DNA from: Myxococcota bacterium
GTDB taxonomy: Bacteria; Myxococcota_A; Polyangia; Polyangiales; Polyangiaceae
DNA length: 64,000 nt
Direction: 5' to 3'
Assembly (NCBI GenBank): GCA_963169915.1
Contig: CAUJEM010000091.1
Location: 1 to 64,000, forward strand
Position 1 is the first letter of the stretch; the number at the start of each line of letters is the position of its first letter. The position numbers and the translations under genes are program-made. Below, piece by piece: positions 53,970 to 61,916 of the stretch. The notes below the pieces were generated by a model. The model worked only from the letters and a program-made list of their open reading frames with translations, was not told the DNA's origin and did no database searches.

Positions 53970-53975
53970 ACTCTA
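53970..53975 (-). promoter_or_regulatory. Candidate -10 box for thiamine-diphosphate enzyme
   Basis: TAGAGT on the minus strand, ending seven bases before the ATG at 53962, with no ribosome-binding site. The predicted mRNA start is at or next to the ATG. Confidence 0.35.
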
Positions 53976-54023
53976 CACCAAGCCCGCGGGTGTGCAGCCT
54001 GGCGTAGAGACGGTACCAGCGGA

Positions 54024-55856
54024 TTATTGCATCGAGCCCGTCAGCCACGCGAAGGCGGGGACGAGCACCTCTTCGGGCGAGGCGCCGCCCTGGCGCGCGG
54101 GCGCCGTCCCGCTACCCTGGGGCTCGAGCAGGAAGCCGTGGTCGCCGAACACGAAGGCCAGCGTCCGGGGCGGCAGCGTCGTGAGGTAGCCGCCGAGCGC
54201 GTCAGCCACGTCCTCCGCCAGCTCGTCGAGGCGCACGGCCTCTGCGGGCCCGGGCGCGGCCAGATCGGCCTCCACCAGATCGAGCTTCATCAGCTCGCGG
54301 AAGCCCGCCTTCACGCGCCGGAGCGTCTGCGCGGTGCGGCCCCGTGCGACCACCACCTCGGCGTCGGCGCCGCTCGAGCGCTCCTTGAGCGCAGCGACGC
54401 CGCGGCCGATGAGCTCGAGCTGGGCGCTCGTGTGGGTCGGTAGCGCGGACCAGAGCAGCAGCCGCTCGGCGAGCGCCGCCTGCTCGGCGAGCCGCGCGCG
54501 CAGCCGCTCCTGCAGGCGCAGCCCGAGGTCGAAGCGCAGCCCGTCGACGAGCACGAGCTGCACGCTGCGCGCGCCGTGCAGCCGCCCGAGGCGCTGCGCC
54601 AGCTCCGGCACGTCCAGCGTCATCTGCGGTCGCTTGCCGCGGTGGCACAGCGCCTCGAAGACGTCGGAGTAGCTCTTGTCGAAGCTCTTGGCCCAGGCGT
54701 CCAGCACCGGCGTGGCCGAGGCTGGGGCGATCCCGCGCGCCACCGCGTCGCGCAGCGGCACGTAGGCGCTGGTGAACAGCCGCTCGATCACCGCCAGCGG
54801 CTTGGGGCCGCGCGCGGCGTCCAGCTCGAGCTGCCAGCGCTGCCAGTCCTGCGTGGCCGTGGGAAAGAGCGGGGAGACGGGCGGCGCCGGCGGCTCGACG
54901 AGCCGCAGCGCGCTCGGGGCGGGCTCGAGCTCCTGCGCCTCGAAGGCGAGCGGCGCGCTCGCGGGCGCGGGCTCGCGCGCCTCGAGCTCACGCGCGTCGA
55001 GGGCGTCGCCCGTGGGCTCGCCCGCGTCGAGGGCGCGCAGCGCCTCGGTGGCCCAGTCGCCGGGGAGGCCTGCGTCAGCGTCGAGGGCCGGCGCCGCCAG
55101 GTCGCCGGGGCCGTCGTCGGGCGCGCCCGCGGGCTCCGCCTCGGCGACGAGCGGAGGCGGAGGCGTGGTCAGATCCACGCGTGCCACCTCGAGGCACTCG
55201 CGCAGCTCCTCGAAGTCCTCGTCGTCGAACAGCGCCGCCATGGCGCGCTTGGCGCTCGGGCGCTCGCCGGTGCCGAGGCTCGCGGGCGCGGCCCGCTCCG
55301 GGACCTCGGGCGGCGCCGCGGGCACGGCTGCGGGCGCGAGCGAGGCGCGCTGCGTCTCGAGCAGCGCGCCGAAGGTGACGGGCGGGCCGTAGACGCCGAG
55401 CCAGCGGTTCGAGGGGTGGAAGGCGAGCCGCACGGGGCGCTCCAGGGTGGCGGCGAGCCACCAGCGCAGCACGGCGCTGTCCTCGGCGTCCAGCGCCCCG
55501 GACAGGTTGGCGATCCCCTGGAGGGAGTCGATCTCCAGGTGCAGCCGCGGCCGCTCGATGAGCCGCGCGCGGTAGAGCTGGTCGCTCAAGGAGGCGTCCA
55601 AATCGCTGCTCGCCGTGACGCCGGGGGGGACGGCGCCTTGGCGGCAGAGCTCGTCCTCGATGGCCCCCTCGATCCAGAGGCGCAGGCGGCCGCGCTGCAC
55701 GGGGCCGGGGGGCGCCACCTGCACGTGCAGCTCGTCGTGGGCGGCGCCTGCGTCCCCCTCGAGCCCGAAGCTTGCAAGCCTAGTGCCCTCGGGGGCGCGG
55801 GGGACGACGGCCGGGGCAGGGGCAGCGGCGCGAGGTGACAAGCCGGGCGTGGACAT
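54024..55856 (-). CDS. Lone PglZ-domain protein
   Basis: 610 residues. The last 200 residues match PglZ (alkaline-phosphatase-like fold): V-D-G-L-R-F-D near 436 (metal-binding Asp), S-A-L-P-T-H-T near 475, F-G-D-H-G-F near 573 and G-G-A-S-P-E-E-V-L-V-P near 593. Residues 1-160 form a separate domain with strand-rich sequence; an Ala/Glu/Pro-rich linker (about 160-325) joins them. PglZ occurs in BREX and Pgl phage defence and as solitary proteins in signalling contexts. No BREX gene (brxA, brxB, brxC, pglX) is nearby. It is divergent from the acylase gene. Confidence 0.75.
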   Translation of the reverse strand: MSTPGLSPRAAAPAPAVVPRAPEGTRLASFGLEGDAGAAHDELHVQVAPPGPVQRGRLRLWIEGAIEDELCRQGAVPPGVTASSDLDASLSDQLYRARLIERPRLHLEIDSLQGIANLSGALDAEDSAVLRWWLAATLERPVRLAFHPSNRWLGVYGPPVTFGALLETQRASLAPAAVPAAPPEVPERAAPASLGTGERPSAKRAMAALFDDEDFEELRECLEVARVDLTTPPPPLVAEAEPAGAPDDGPGDLAAPALDADAGLPGDWATEALRALDAGEPTGDALDARELEAREPAPASAPLAFEAQELEPAPSALRLVEPPAPPVSPLFPTATQDWQRWQLELDAARGPKPLAVIERLFTSAYVPLRDAVARGIAPASATPVLDAWAKSFDKSYSDVFEALCHRGKRPQMTLDVPELAQRLGRLHGARSVQLVLVDGLRFDLGLRLQERLRARLAEQAALAERLLLWSALPTHTSAQLELIGRGVAALKERSSGADAEVVVARGRTAQTLRRVKAGFRELMKLDLVEADLAAPGPAEAVRLDELAEDVADALGGYLTTLPPRTLAFVFGDHGFLLEPQGSGTAPARQGGASPEEVLVPAFAWLTGSMQ

Positions 55857-55954
55857 GCGGCAAGCCCTGCCTCGGCGGCGGGCGCTTGGCCCAATTTTTT
55901 GCAGGTTTTGGCGGGCCCCGCGGCAAGTGGTGGACGAAGCTCGGCGAAGGTCGG

Positions 55955-58900
55955 ATGCTCGGGGCCATGCTCAACCTCAGGCGCTCGGTCTTCTTCTCTG
56001 CTCTAGTGTGTGTGCCGCTCTTGGCGGTGGTCGCCTGCGGCGACGGCGAGGAGGGCAGCGGCGTCGCGGGCTCTGCCGGCGCGGCGGGCACCGCTGGGAC
56101 GGGCGGTACGGCGGGCGCGGGCGGCACGGCGGGCGCAGGCGGCACGGCGGGCGCGACCGATCCCGGCTACTTCTCGGACAAGCTGCCCGTCACCGAGAAG
56201 AGCGCCGAGGTGACGGGGCTCACCGGCCCGGTCAACGTGGTGCGCGACAAGAACGGCATGACCCACATCTACGCGCGCACCGTGGAGGACGCGCTGCGGG
56301 TGCAGGGCTGGCGCATGGCCAGCGACCGGCACGCTCAGCTCGAGCTGCTGCGGCGCGCGGCCACCGGACGCCTGTCCGAGCTGCTCGGCGGCCTCAGCCC
56401 GAGCGTCATCGACCAAGACATCACCCTGCGGACCATCGGCCTCGCCCGCGTGGCCCAGCAGATGTACGACGCGCTGCCCGCGGACTCGGAGGCCAAGCGC
56501 GGCCTCGACGCCTTCGCGGACGGCGTGACGCAGTTCAACCGGGCCGTGCGCGAGGGGCGTCAGCAGCTCCCGGCGCTCTACTTCGGCTTCAACAAGGAGG
56601 CCTTCACGGACTGGAGCCCGGTGGACTCTCTGGCCTTGGCGCGGCTGCAGACCTTCTCTCTCAGCTACGACGGCACGGACGATCTCGGCCTGAGTGACAC
56701 CTTCCAGAAGCTGAAGGAGGGCTTCAAGGCGTCGGACGCCGATCCCTTGGTGGCCAAGCGCGCCGGCGCGGTGATGGATCTCGTCCGCTGGGAGCCCATC
56801 GACCACGCCTCGCACCTGCTGGGCTTCCCGGACAGCCCCCCGCTGCCGGCGCCGGGCGGCGGCTCGGGCTTCACCGCGAGCGGCGCTGGCGCCGGTCCCT
56901 CCGCCAAGGCCGAGCCCGTGCGCCTCCCCGGGGCGCTCCTCCCCTCCCTCGCCGCCCTGCGCGACGCCACCGAGCGCGCCAAGAACCTCATCGGCGGTGA
57001 TGAGTTCGCCGGCTCCAACAACTGGGCCGTGTCCGGAGCCAAGACCGAGAGCGGTCACGCCATGGTCGCCAGCGATCCGCACCTCGGGCTCGACGCCCCC
57101 ATGGTGTTCTGGCCGACGCACCTGGTGGTGCGGGGCGAGCACAGCTCAGACTCGGATCTGAACGTCTCGGGCCTGGCCTTCGCGGGCATCCCCGGCATCA
57201 TCCTGGGCGCGAACGAGCACATGGCCTGGGGCGCCACCGTGGCCGCCTACGACGTGACCGACGTGTACGTGGAGACCGTGACCGCCGACGGCCAGGGCGT
57301 GATGTACAAGGGGCAGCCGGTGCCGTTCCAGCGCGTCCCGGAGACGCTCAAGCTGCCGGGGGGCCAGAGCTACACCTGGGACGTGCTCATCGTGCCGCAC
57401 CACGGGCCGGTGCAGCCGGTCTTCAACGATCACCGGGTGGTGGCGCCCACGCAGGCGAGCGGCGCCGTCAGCGTGAAGTGGACGGGCCACCAGCCGACAC
57501 GCGAGCTGGAGTCCGTCATCAAGCTCTGGCGCGCGAAGAACGTGGACGAGGCGCGCGTGGCGCTCAGCACCTTCGGCTGTGGCGCGCAGAACTGGACGCT
57601 CGCGGACGACCAGGGCGACATCTTCACCTACGCGCCGGCGAAGATCCCCTTCCGCGACCCCCGCAGCATGACCTGGGATCCGAGCGACTACTCCGGCATC
57701 ACCCCGAATTTTGCGCTGGACGGCGCCAGCGGTGACTTCGAGTGGACGGGGGAGTACCTCCCGGAGAAGTACATCCCCAAGGAGCGCTCGCCGGCCAAGG
57801 GCTGGGTGGCCACGGCCAACGGCGACCACATCGGCACCACGGCGGACAACAACCCCGTCAACGACAAGCTGCCGGACGGCCGCACCTTCTACCTGCAAGG
57901 GGACTACGACGTCGGCCTGCGCATCGGCCGCATCCAGTCACGCCTGACCGCGCTCACGAGCGGCGCGGGGAAGATGACCCCAGACGACATGAGCGCGCTG
58001 CAGGCCGATCACCGCTCGCCTCTAGGCGCCCGCATGGCGGGTGTCGTGGCCGACGCGCTCACCCGCGCGCTCGAGGAGAAGTCCTCCGGCGGCGCTCACC
58101 CGGATCTCACGGCCATCGTGGCGGACGCGCGCTTCAGCGTCGCCAAGATCACCACGGCGCGTGATCTGCTCGTCAAGTGGGGCGCGGAGCACGACTATGC
58201 CGCGGCGGCGGGCATCAACCTGGACGACGACTCGCTGAACGTCCCGGCCGCGGAGGCGGAGGCCGCGCGCGCCACCAGCATCTTCAACGCGTGGCTGGTG
58301 CGCGCCATCCAGCGCACCTTCGGGGACGAGCTGGCCCGCGTGGGGCTCAGCGGCGTCGGGACCTCGAACACCGGACGCGGCTTCGTGCGCCTCATGACGC
58401 TGCCGCCCGCGCAGCTCGCCACCTACGACGCCAGCACGGGCGAGAGCGCGCTCTGGGACGACATCGACACGGCGGAGGTAGAGTCGAAAGATCAGCGCAT
58501 CGTGCTGGCCATGCTGGACGCCTTCGCCTCGCTCGAGCAGAGCTTCGGCAGCGCGGACGACACCACCTGGCGCTGGGGCGCCCTGCACCGCGTCGTGTTC
58601 GATCCGCAGGTGCCGCTCTGGCCCATCCGGATCCCGAACAATACCACCGGGCCCTTCGCCAAGGGCTTCCCGCGGCACGGCGATCAGTGGAACGTGGACG
58701 CCTCGAACCCGGGGATCTCGCGCGCGCTCAGCAGCGCGCTGGATTTCACCTTTGGCTCGGGTCCGACGCAGCGCTTCGTCGCAGAGCTGACGCCCGAGGG
58801 GCCCATCATCCGCAACGCGCTGCCCGGCGGCGCGCAGATGTTCAAGGACTCTCCGTGGTTCGCCAACGAGGCGGAGCTGTGGCGGCGTAACCAGACGCAC

Positions 58901-58975
58901 CGCGTGCCGTTCAGCGACGCGGAGGTGGCCGCGGACGCCACCACCCCAGGCGGGCAGCACACGCTCTACCGCTGA
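55955..58975 (+). CDS. Penicillin-acylase-family (Ntn-hydrolase) lipoprotein
   Basis: 1006 residues. Signal and lipobox L-A-V-V-A-C near 23-28, then a Gly/Ala/Thr linker (about 30-70). The chain then follows the acylase pattern: alpha-chain block N-G-M-T-H-I-Y near 110 and W-R-M-A-S-D-R near 131, and the autocleavage site D-E-F-A-G-S-N-N-W with nucleophile Ser 354. Family members remove acyl chains from beta-lactams, acyl-homoserine lactones or lipopeptides. ATG at 55955 has a GAAGG site; 55967 is an alternative. It may be a quorum-quenching or antibiotic-processing enzyme on the cell surface (inference). Confidence 0.88.
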   Translation: MLGAMLNLRRSVFFSALVCVPLLAVVACGDGEEGSGVAGSAGAAGTAGTGGTAGAGGTAGAGGTAGATDPGYFSDKLPVTEKSAEVTGLTGPVNVVRDKNGMTHIYARTVEDALRVQGWRMASDRHAQLELLRRAATGRLSELLGGLSPSVIDQDITLRTIGLARVAQQMYDALPADSEAKRGLDAFADGVTQFNRAVREGRQQLPALYFGFNKEAFTDWSPVDSLALARLQTFSLSYDGTDDLGLSDTFQKLKEGFKASDADPLVAKRAGAVMDLVRWEPIDHASHLLGFPDSPPLPAPGGGSGFTASGAGAGPSAKAEPVRLPGALLPSLAALRDATERAKNLIGGDEFAGSNNWAVSGAKTESGHAMVASDPHLGLDAPMVFWPTHLVVRGEHSSDSDLNVSGLAFAGIPGIILGANEHMAWGATVAAYDVTDVYVETVTADGQGVMYKGQPVPFQRVPETLKLPGGQSYTWDVLIVPHHGPVQPVFNDHRVVAPTQASGAVSVKWTGHQPTRELESVIKLWRAKNVDEARVALSTFGCGAQNWTLADDQGDIFTYAPAKIPFRDPRSMTWDPSDYSGITPNFALDGASGDFEWTGEYLPEKYIPKERSPAKGWVATANGDHIGTTADNNPVNDKLPDGRTFYLQGDYDVGLRIGRIQSRLTALTSGAGKMTPDDMSALQADHRSPLGARMAGVVADALTRALEEKSSGGAHPDLTAIVADARFSVAKITTARDLLVKWGAEHDYAAAAGINLDDDSLNVPAAEAEAARATSIFNAWLVRAIQRTFGDELARVGLSGVGTSNTGRGFVRLMTLPPAQLATYDASTGESALWDDIDTAEVESKDQRIVLAMLDAFASLEQSFGSADDTTWRWGALHRVVFDPQVPLWPIRIPNNTTGPFAKGFPRHGDQWNVDASNPGISRALSSALDFTFGSGPTQRFVAELTPEGPIIRNALPGGAQMFKDSPWFANEAELWRRNQTHRVPFSDAEVAADATTPGGQHTLYR

Positions 58976-58998
58976 CGGCGCCGCCCCCCCGGGGCGAG

Positions 58999-59019
58999 GG
59001 GGCGCTGCTCCGGCGCCCC
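58999..59019. terminator. Hairpin after the acylase gene
   Basis: GGGGCGC and GCGCCCC pair perfectly around seven bases, 23 bases after the stop codon. No T tract. It probably ends the acylase transcript. Confidence 0.4.
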
Positions 59020-59068
59020 GGGGTGACTTGCGGGGGCACGCGCGGGGCCTTAGCTAGTCTCTTGCCCC

Positions 59069-59243
59069 GGCCGTCGGGGTCGTGGAGCCCAGAATAGAAT
59101 CCCGATGACTGTCGAACCAGGGCGGTGAAGTGCGCGGGCAGGTAGCCAAACCGGGCCAAACTCTCCGGGTCGCCGAAGCTCGCCGGAGCTGCCCACCTAG
59201 CATGGCTAGGGGTTCGATCTGGGTCTCTCACGTCCCCACGGCC
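59069..59243 (+). ncRNA. Candidate structured RNA, unknown class
   Basis: Nested long-range helices: 59069-59079 with 59234-59243 (ten pairs, one bulge); 59081-59084 with 59229-59232 (four); 59085-59093 with 59218-59227 (nine, one bulge); 59112-59118 with 59211-59217 (seven). Inside lie 59136-59141 with 59189-59194 (six), 59163-59168 with 59183-59188 (six) and a local hairpin 59196-59210 (five pairs). About 45 pairs in 175 bases, with the closing arms more than 150 bases apart. It matches no riboswitch or housekeeping RNA I can recall. The strand is assumed, as helices read on both. It may be free-standing because the next gene has its own -10 box. Confidence 0.5.
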
Positions 59244-59320
59244 GCGGGCACTCGAAGGGGTAGCGGGGGAGGGGCCGGTGCGCGCGGCGCGTGGCTATTC
59301 CAAACTCGCGGTGCGTAAGT

Positions 59321-59326
59321 TAACGT
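59321..59326 (+). promoter_or_regulatory. Candidate -10 box for cupredoxin-like gene
   Basis: TAACGT, ending nine bases before the ATG at 59336, no ribosome-binding site. It favours this ATG over 59369 and predicts a near-leaderless mRNA. Confidence 0.35.
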
Positions 59327-59335
59327 CCGCTCGTG

Positions 59336-60148
59336 ATGTCGCGCGAGCTGAAGCTAGGGCCCCCTGTCATGGTTGCTGCGCGGGGGCCCAGGAAGCGCCG
59401 CCGAGCGCTGCGGTCGCTGCTGGGCGGTGTGGCCATCGCGGGGCTCTTGGGCTTCAGCGGGACCGCCAGCGCGACCAAGGTCAAGGGAATGCTCCAGAAC
59501 TTCCGGCTCTTGGAGAACCCGGTCTGGAAAGAGGCCCAGCAGCCAAAGAAGCGGGGCTACTCCTTCCGGGAGCCTTCGCCCACGGTCCGCGCGGAGTATC
59601 GCAAGCTCTACCCACACATCCCCAAGGAGCTGTGCGTCGCCGCGCTGGCCAGCCAGCCACAGAAGCCGCAGAAGCCCATCTTGATCCGCGTGGGGGGCGG
59701 GCGCACCACGCCGGTGACCCTGGTCGTCACGCCCGGCACGCAGCTCCAGTTCTTGAACACGGACCCCTTCAAGCATCGCCTGTACGGGGTGGGCATCGGC
59801 ACCTTCAACGCCGCGGACACCATCCGCGGCGCCACGCGCGACTGGACGGTCCCGCAGGCCGGCACCTTCGAGGTCCGCGACGAGCTGGCGCCCAGCCTGC
59901 GCTTCTGGGTCATCGCGGAGCCCAACCTGGTGCAGGCCGTCTACCCCAACATGAAGGGAGAGTTTCAGCTCAACCTCCCGGACCAGGGGGAGTACACCCT
60001 CCAGGCCTTCTTCGCGGGGCAGAAGGTCGGCGCCGCCCGCCAGATCACCGCGGAGGGCCGAGATCTGGATCTGCTCAAGGAGCCCTTCAAGGTGGCGCCG
60101 GATGAGAAGAAGGAAGGGTCGGCCTCCAGCGAGAAGAAGGCAAACTGA
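59336..60148 (+). CDS. Exported cupredoxin-like protein
   Basis: 270 residues. A basic N-terminus (K-R-R-R) and hydrophobic core end at T-A-S-A (about residue 47), so it is exported. The middle (about 120-230) has the strand pattern of cupredoxins: V-V-T-P-G-T-Q-L-Q-F-L-N-T-D, then F-K-H-R-L-Y-G-V, and a late D-Q-G-E-Y-T-L-Q-A-F. The usual Cys-His-Met copper set is not obvious, so metal binding is doubtful. A later start at 59369 would also keep the signal. Its stop overlaps the next start (TGATG). Confidence 0.75.
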   Translation: MSRELKLGPPVMVAARGPRKRRRALRSLLGGVAIAGLLGFSGTASATKVKGMLQNFRLLENPVWKEAQQPKKRGYSFREPSPTVRAEYRKLYPHIPKELCVAALASQPQKPQKPILIRVGGGRTTPVTLVVTPGTQLQFLNTDPFKHRLYGVGIGTFNAADTIRGATRDWTVPQAGTFEVRDELAPSLRFWVIAEPNLVQAVYPNMKGEFQLNLPDQGEYTLQAFFAGQKVGAARQITAEGRDLDLLKEPFKVAPDEKKEGSASSEKKAN

Positions 60149-61827
60149 TGCTCCTTACCAGATTTTGGATCGCGGCGCTGTCGCTCGTGCTGGGCGCCAC
60201 GGTGTTCTCGCTGTACCTCGCCGCCAGCATGTATGACCGCGCGGGAACGCGCGCCATGGCGGAGGGGCTCAGCTCCGACAGCCAGGTCGTGTCCTGGTAC
60301 CTGAAGGAGGACGCCCGCTCCCGCGCCGGGCAGCTCGTGAAGTTCGCGGTCAGCGGAGACATCCAGAAGTACCTCGCCAAGTCGAGCGAGAGCGAGGCCA
60401 AGGTGCCCGCGGAGGCGCGCGAGAAGGTCGCGGCGGAGCTCAAGAAGATCGCGGCGGACATCGACCCGGAGTTCGCCTTCGACGCCGTGTTCGCCATCGA
60501 TCAGCACGGCCGCGTCGTGGCCCACCTGGGCTACGAGCAGGCGAGCGGCATGGAAGATTTCGAGCTGGGCGGCTACCCGGTGGTGGCCGACGGGCTGCAC
60601 GGCGTGGTCCGTGACGACACGCTGGTGCTCGATAGGATGTACCGGGTGGTCGCCCGACCCGTGGAGTACGAGCTGGGGCAGCTCCCCGCCGGCGCCATCG
60701 TGGGAGCGCGCATCATCGACGACAAGTTCGCGCGGGAGCTGTCCGGGCGCACCGGCGCGGCGGTCGCCTTCTACGCCAGCGGGCAGCGCGTGGCCTCGGC
60801 GGCGCCGGAGGGCTTCGATCGCACGAACCTCGACGCCATCGTCAGTGACCTGGGAGCGCTCGCGGAGGACGTGGACTACCAAGAGAAGGGGCGCAGCAGC
60901 CTGCGCACGGTGGGCGCATCGCTCGGCGTGGTCTACGCGCGGCTCCCCGGAGAGGCGTGGGAGCTGGGGGCGGGGTACGCCGTCGGGCGGCTCCCGGCCA
61001 GCGTGGGCGGACCGCTCGGCTTCTTCAGCAAGGCGGACGACAAGGACAAGGCCGCCGTCAACCTGCTCGTGGTGGCGGGGATCGCCGCGCTCAGCCTCGC
61101 GCTCGGCCTGATCTTCTCGGTGCTCGAGCACACCCGCCCGCTCGCGGGCTTCCGCGCGGAGGCGGCGCGGCTCGCCGCGGGCAGCGTGGACCAGCTCGCG
61201 CCCAGCAAGTTCCGCGGGACGTACCGCAAGATCGCGTCCGACGTGAACGACGGCATCGAGAAGGTCGCCGCGAAGGGCGGCGTCCCGCGGCGCGCGGCGG
61301 ATCTCCAGCAGGTGCTCGGAGAGCTCCCGGCGCAGCCGCAGATGAGCGCCTTCAGCCTCCCCGGCGCAGACGCCGCGCCGGAGCCACCGCTGCCCTCGCG
61401 CCCGCTGCCGGAGGCCTCGTCCCCGCGCAAGCCGGAGCTCCCGCGCCCGAGCGGGACCGCGCACGCGGCGCCCACCGCGGACGGCCCCGAGCGCGCTGCC
61501 CCGCCGCCGCGGCGCCCGGGAGGACCCCCGCTCCCGCGGCCCAGCGGCGCGCACCACCCCGCGCCCACGCCCGACGCCGCGGCGGAGCCGGCCCCCGCTA
61601 GCGAGGACGGTGAGCGCGGCGACTGGCAGCGCGTCTTCCAGGATTTCGTCGCGCTGAAGCAGCAGTGCGGGGAGAGCACGGACGGCTTCACCTTCGAGAA
61701 GTTCGAGCAGACCCTGCTCAAGAACCAAGAGTCGCTCATCAAGCGCCACGGCGCCAAGCGCGTGAAGTTCAGCGTGTACGTGAAGGACGGCAAGGCGGCG
61801 CTCAAGGCGAGCCCCATCAAGACCTGA
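60148..61827 (+). CDS. Membrane sensor-like protein with MXAN_5187 C-terminal domain
   Basis: 559 residues. One helix at 7-27, a periplasmic region of about 280 residues of dCache-like character (F-A-F-D-A-V-F-A-I-D-Q-H-G-R-V near 109), a second helix at about 309-329 and a HAMP-like stretch. A Pro/Ala-rich linker (about 395-485) leads to a C-terminal domain of about 75 residues (F-V-A-L-K-Q-Q-C-G-E, then V-K-F-S-V-Y-V-K-D-G-K-A-A-L-K-A) that I recognise as the MXAN_5187 C-terminal domain of myxobacteria. No kinase or methyl-accepting domain. Translation is coupled to the cupredoxin-like gene. Confidence 0.8.
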   Translation: MLLTRFWIAALSLVLGATVFSLYLAASMYDRAGTRAMAEGLSSDSQVVSWYLKEDARSRAGQLVKFAVSGDIQKYLAKSSESEAKVPAEAREKVAAELKKIAADIDPEFAFDAVFAIDQHGRVVAHLGYEQASGMEDFELGGYPVVADGLHGVVRDDTLVLDRMYRVVARPVEYELGQLPAGAIVGARIIDDKFARELSGRTGAAVAFYASGQRVASAAPEGFDRTNLDAIVSDLGALAEDVDYQEKGRSSLRTVGASLGVVYARLPGEAWELGAGYAVGRLPASVGGPLGFFSKADDKDKAAVNLLVVAGIAALSLALGLIFSVLEHTRPLAGFRAEAARLAAGSVDQLAPSKFRGTYRKIASDVNDGIEKVAAKGGVPRRAADLQQVLGELPAQPQMSAFSLPGADAAPEPPLPSRPLPEASSPRKPELPRPSGTAHAAPTADGPERAAPPPRRPGGPPLPRPSGAHHPAPTPDAAAEPAPASEDGERGDWQRVFQDFVALKQQCGESTDGFTFEKFEQTLLKNQESLIKRHGAKRVKFSVYVKDGKAALKASPIKT

Positions 61828-61900
61828 GCCCAGCGTCCTGACGCACTGCGTGGTGGCGCTGCACGCGCTCCAGTAGCGGCGGAAACGGCCGAAGGCGTGT

Positions 61901-61906
61901 TATCGT
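61901..61906 (+). promoter_or_regulatory. Candidate -10 box for FadL-type gene
   Basis: TATCGT, ending ten bases before the ATG at 61917, without ribosome-binding site. No -35 assigned. Confidence 0.35.
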
Positions 61907-61916
61907 GCGCGCCACC

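Larger units (their letters stand above)
58976..59335. other. Intergenic region with candidate structured RNA
   Basis: 360 bases without a credible gene. It contains a terminator-like hairpin (58999-59019), the strongly paired element 59069-59243, about 80 bases of GC-rich filler, and a -10-like box just before the ATG at 59336. Confidence 0.6.

Noticed and set aside
26253-55856. BREX or Pgl defence system from the methyltransferase and PglZ genes
   Set aside because: They are about 27 kb apart, in unrelated operons, and no other BREX gene is present.
59069-59243. Cyclic-di-GMP (GEMM) or other known riboswitch
   Set aside because: The CAAAC-like pieces recall GEMM-I, but the required GACGCAAAGCC segment and tetraloop receptor are absent, and the long closing rod does not fit.
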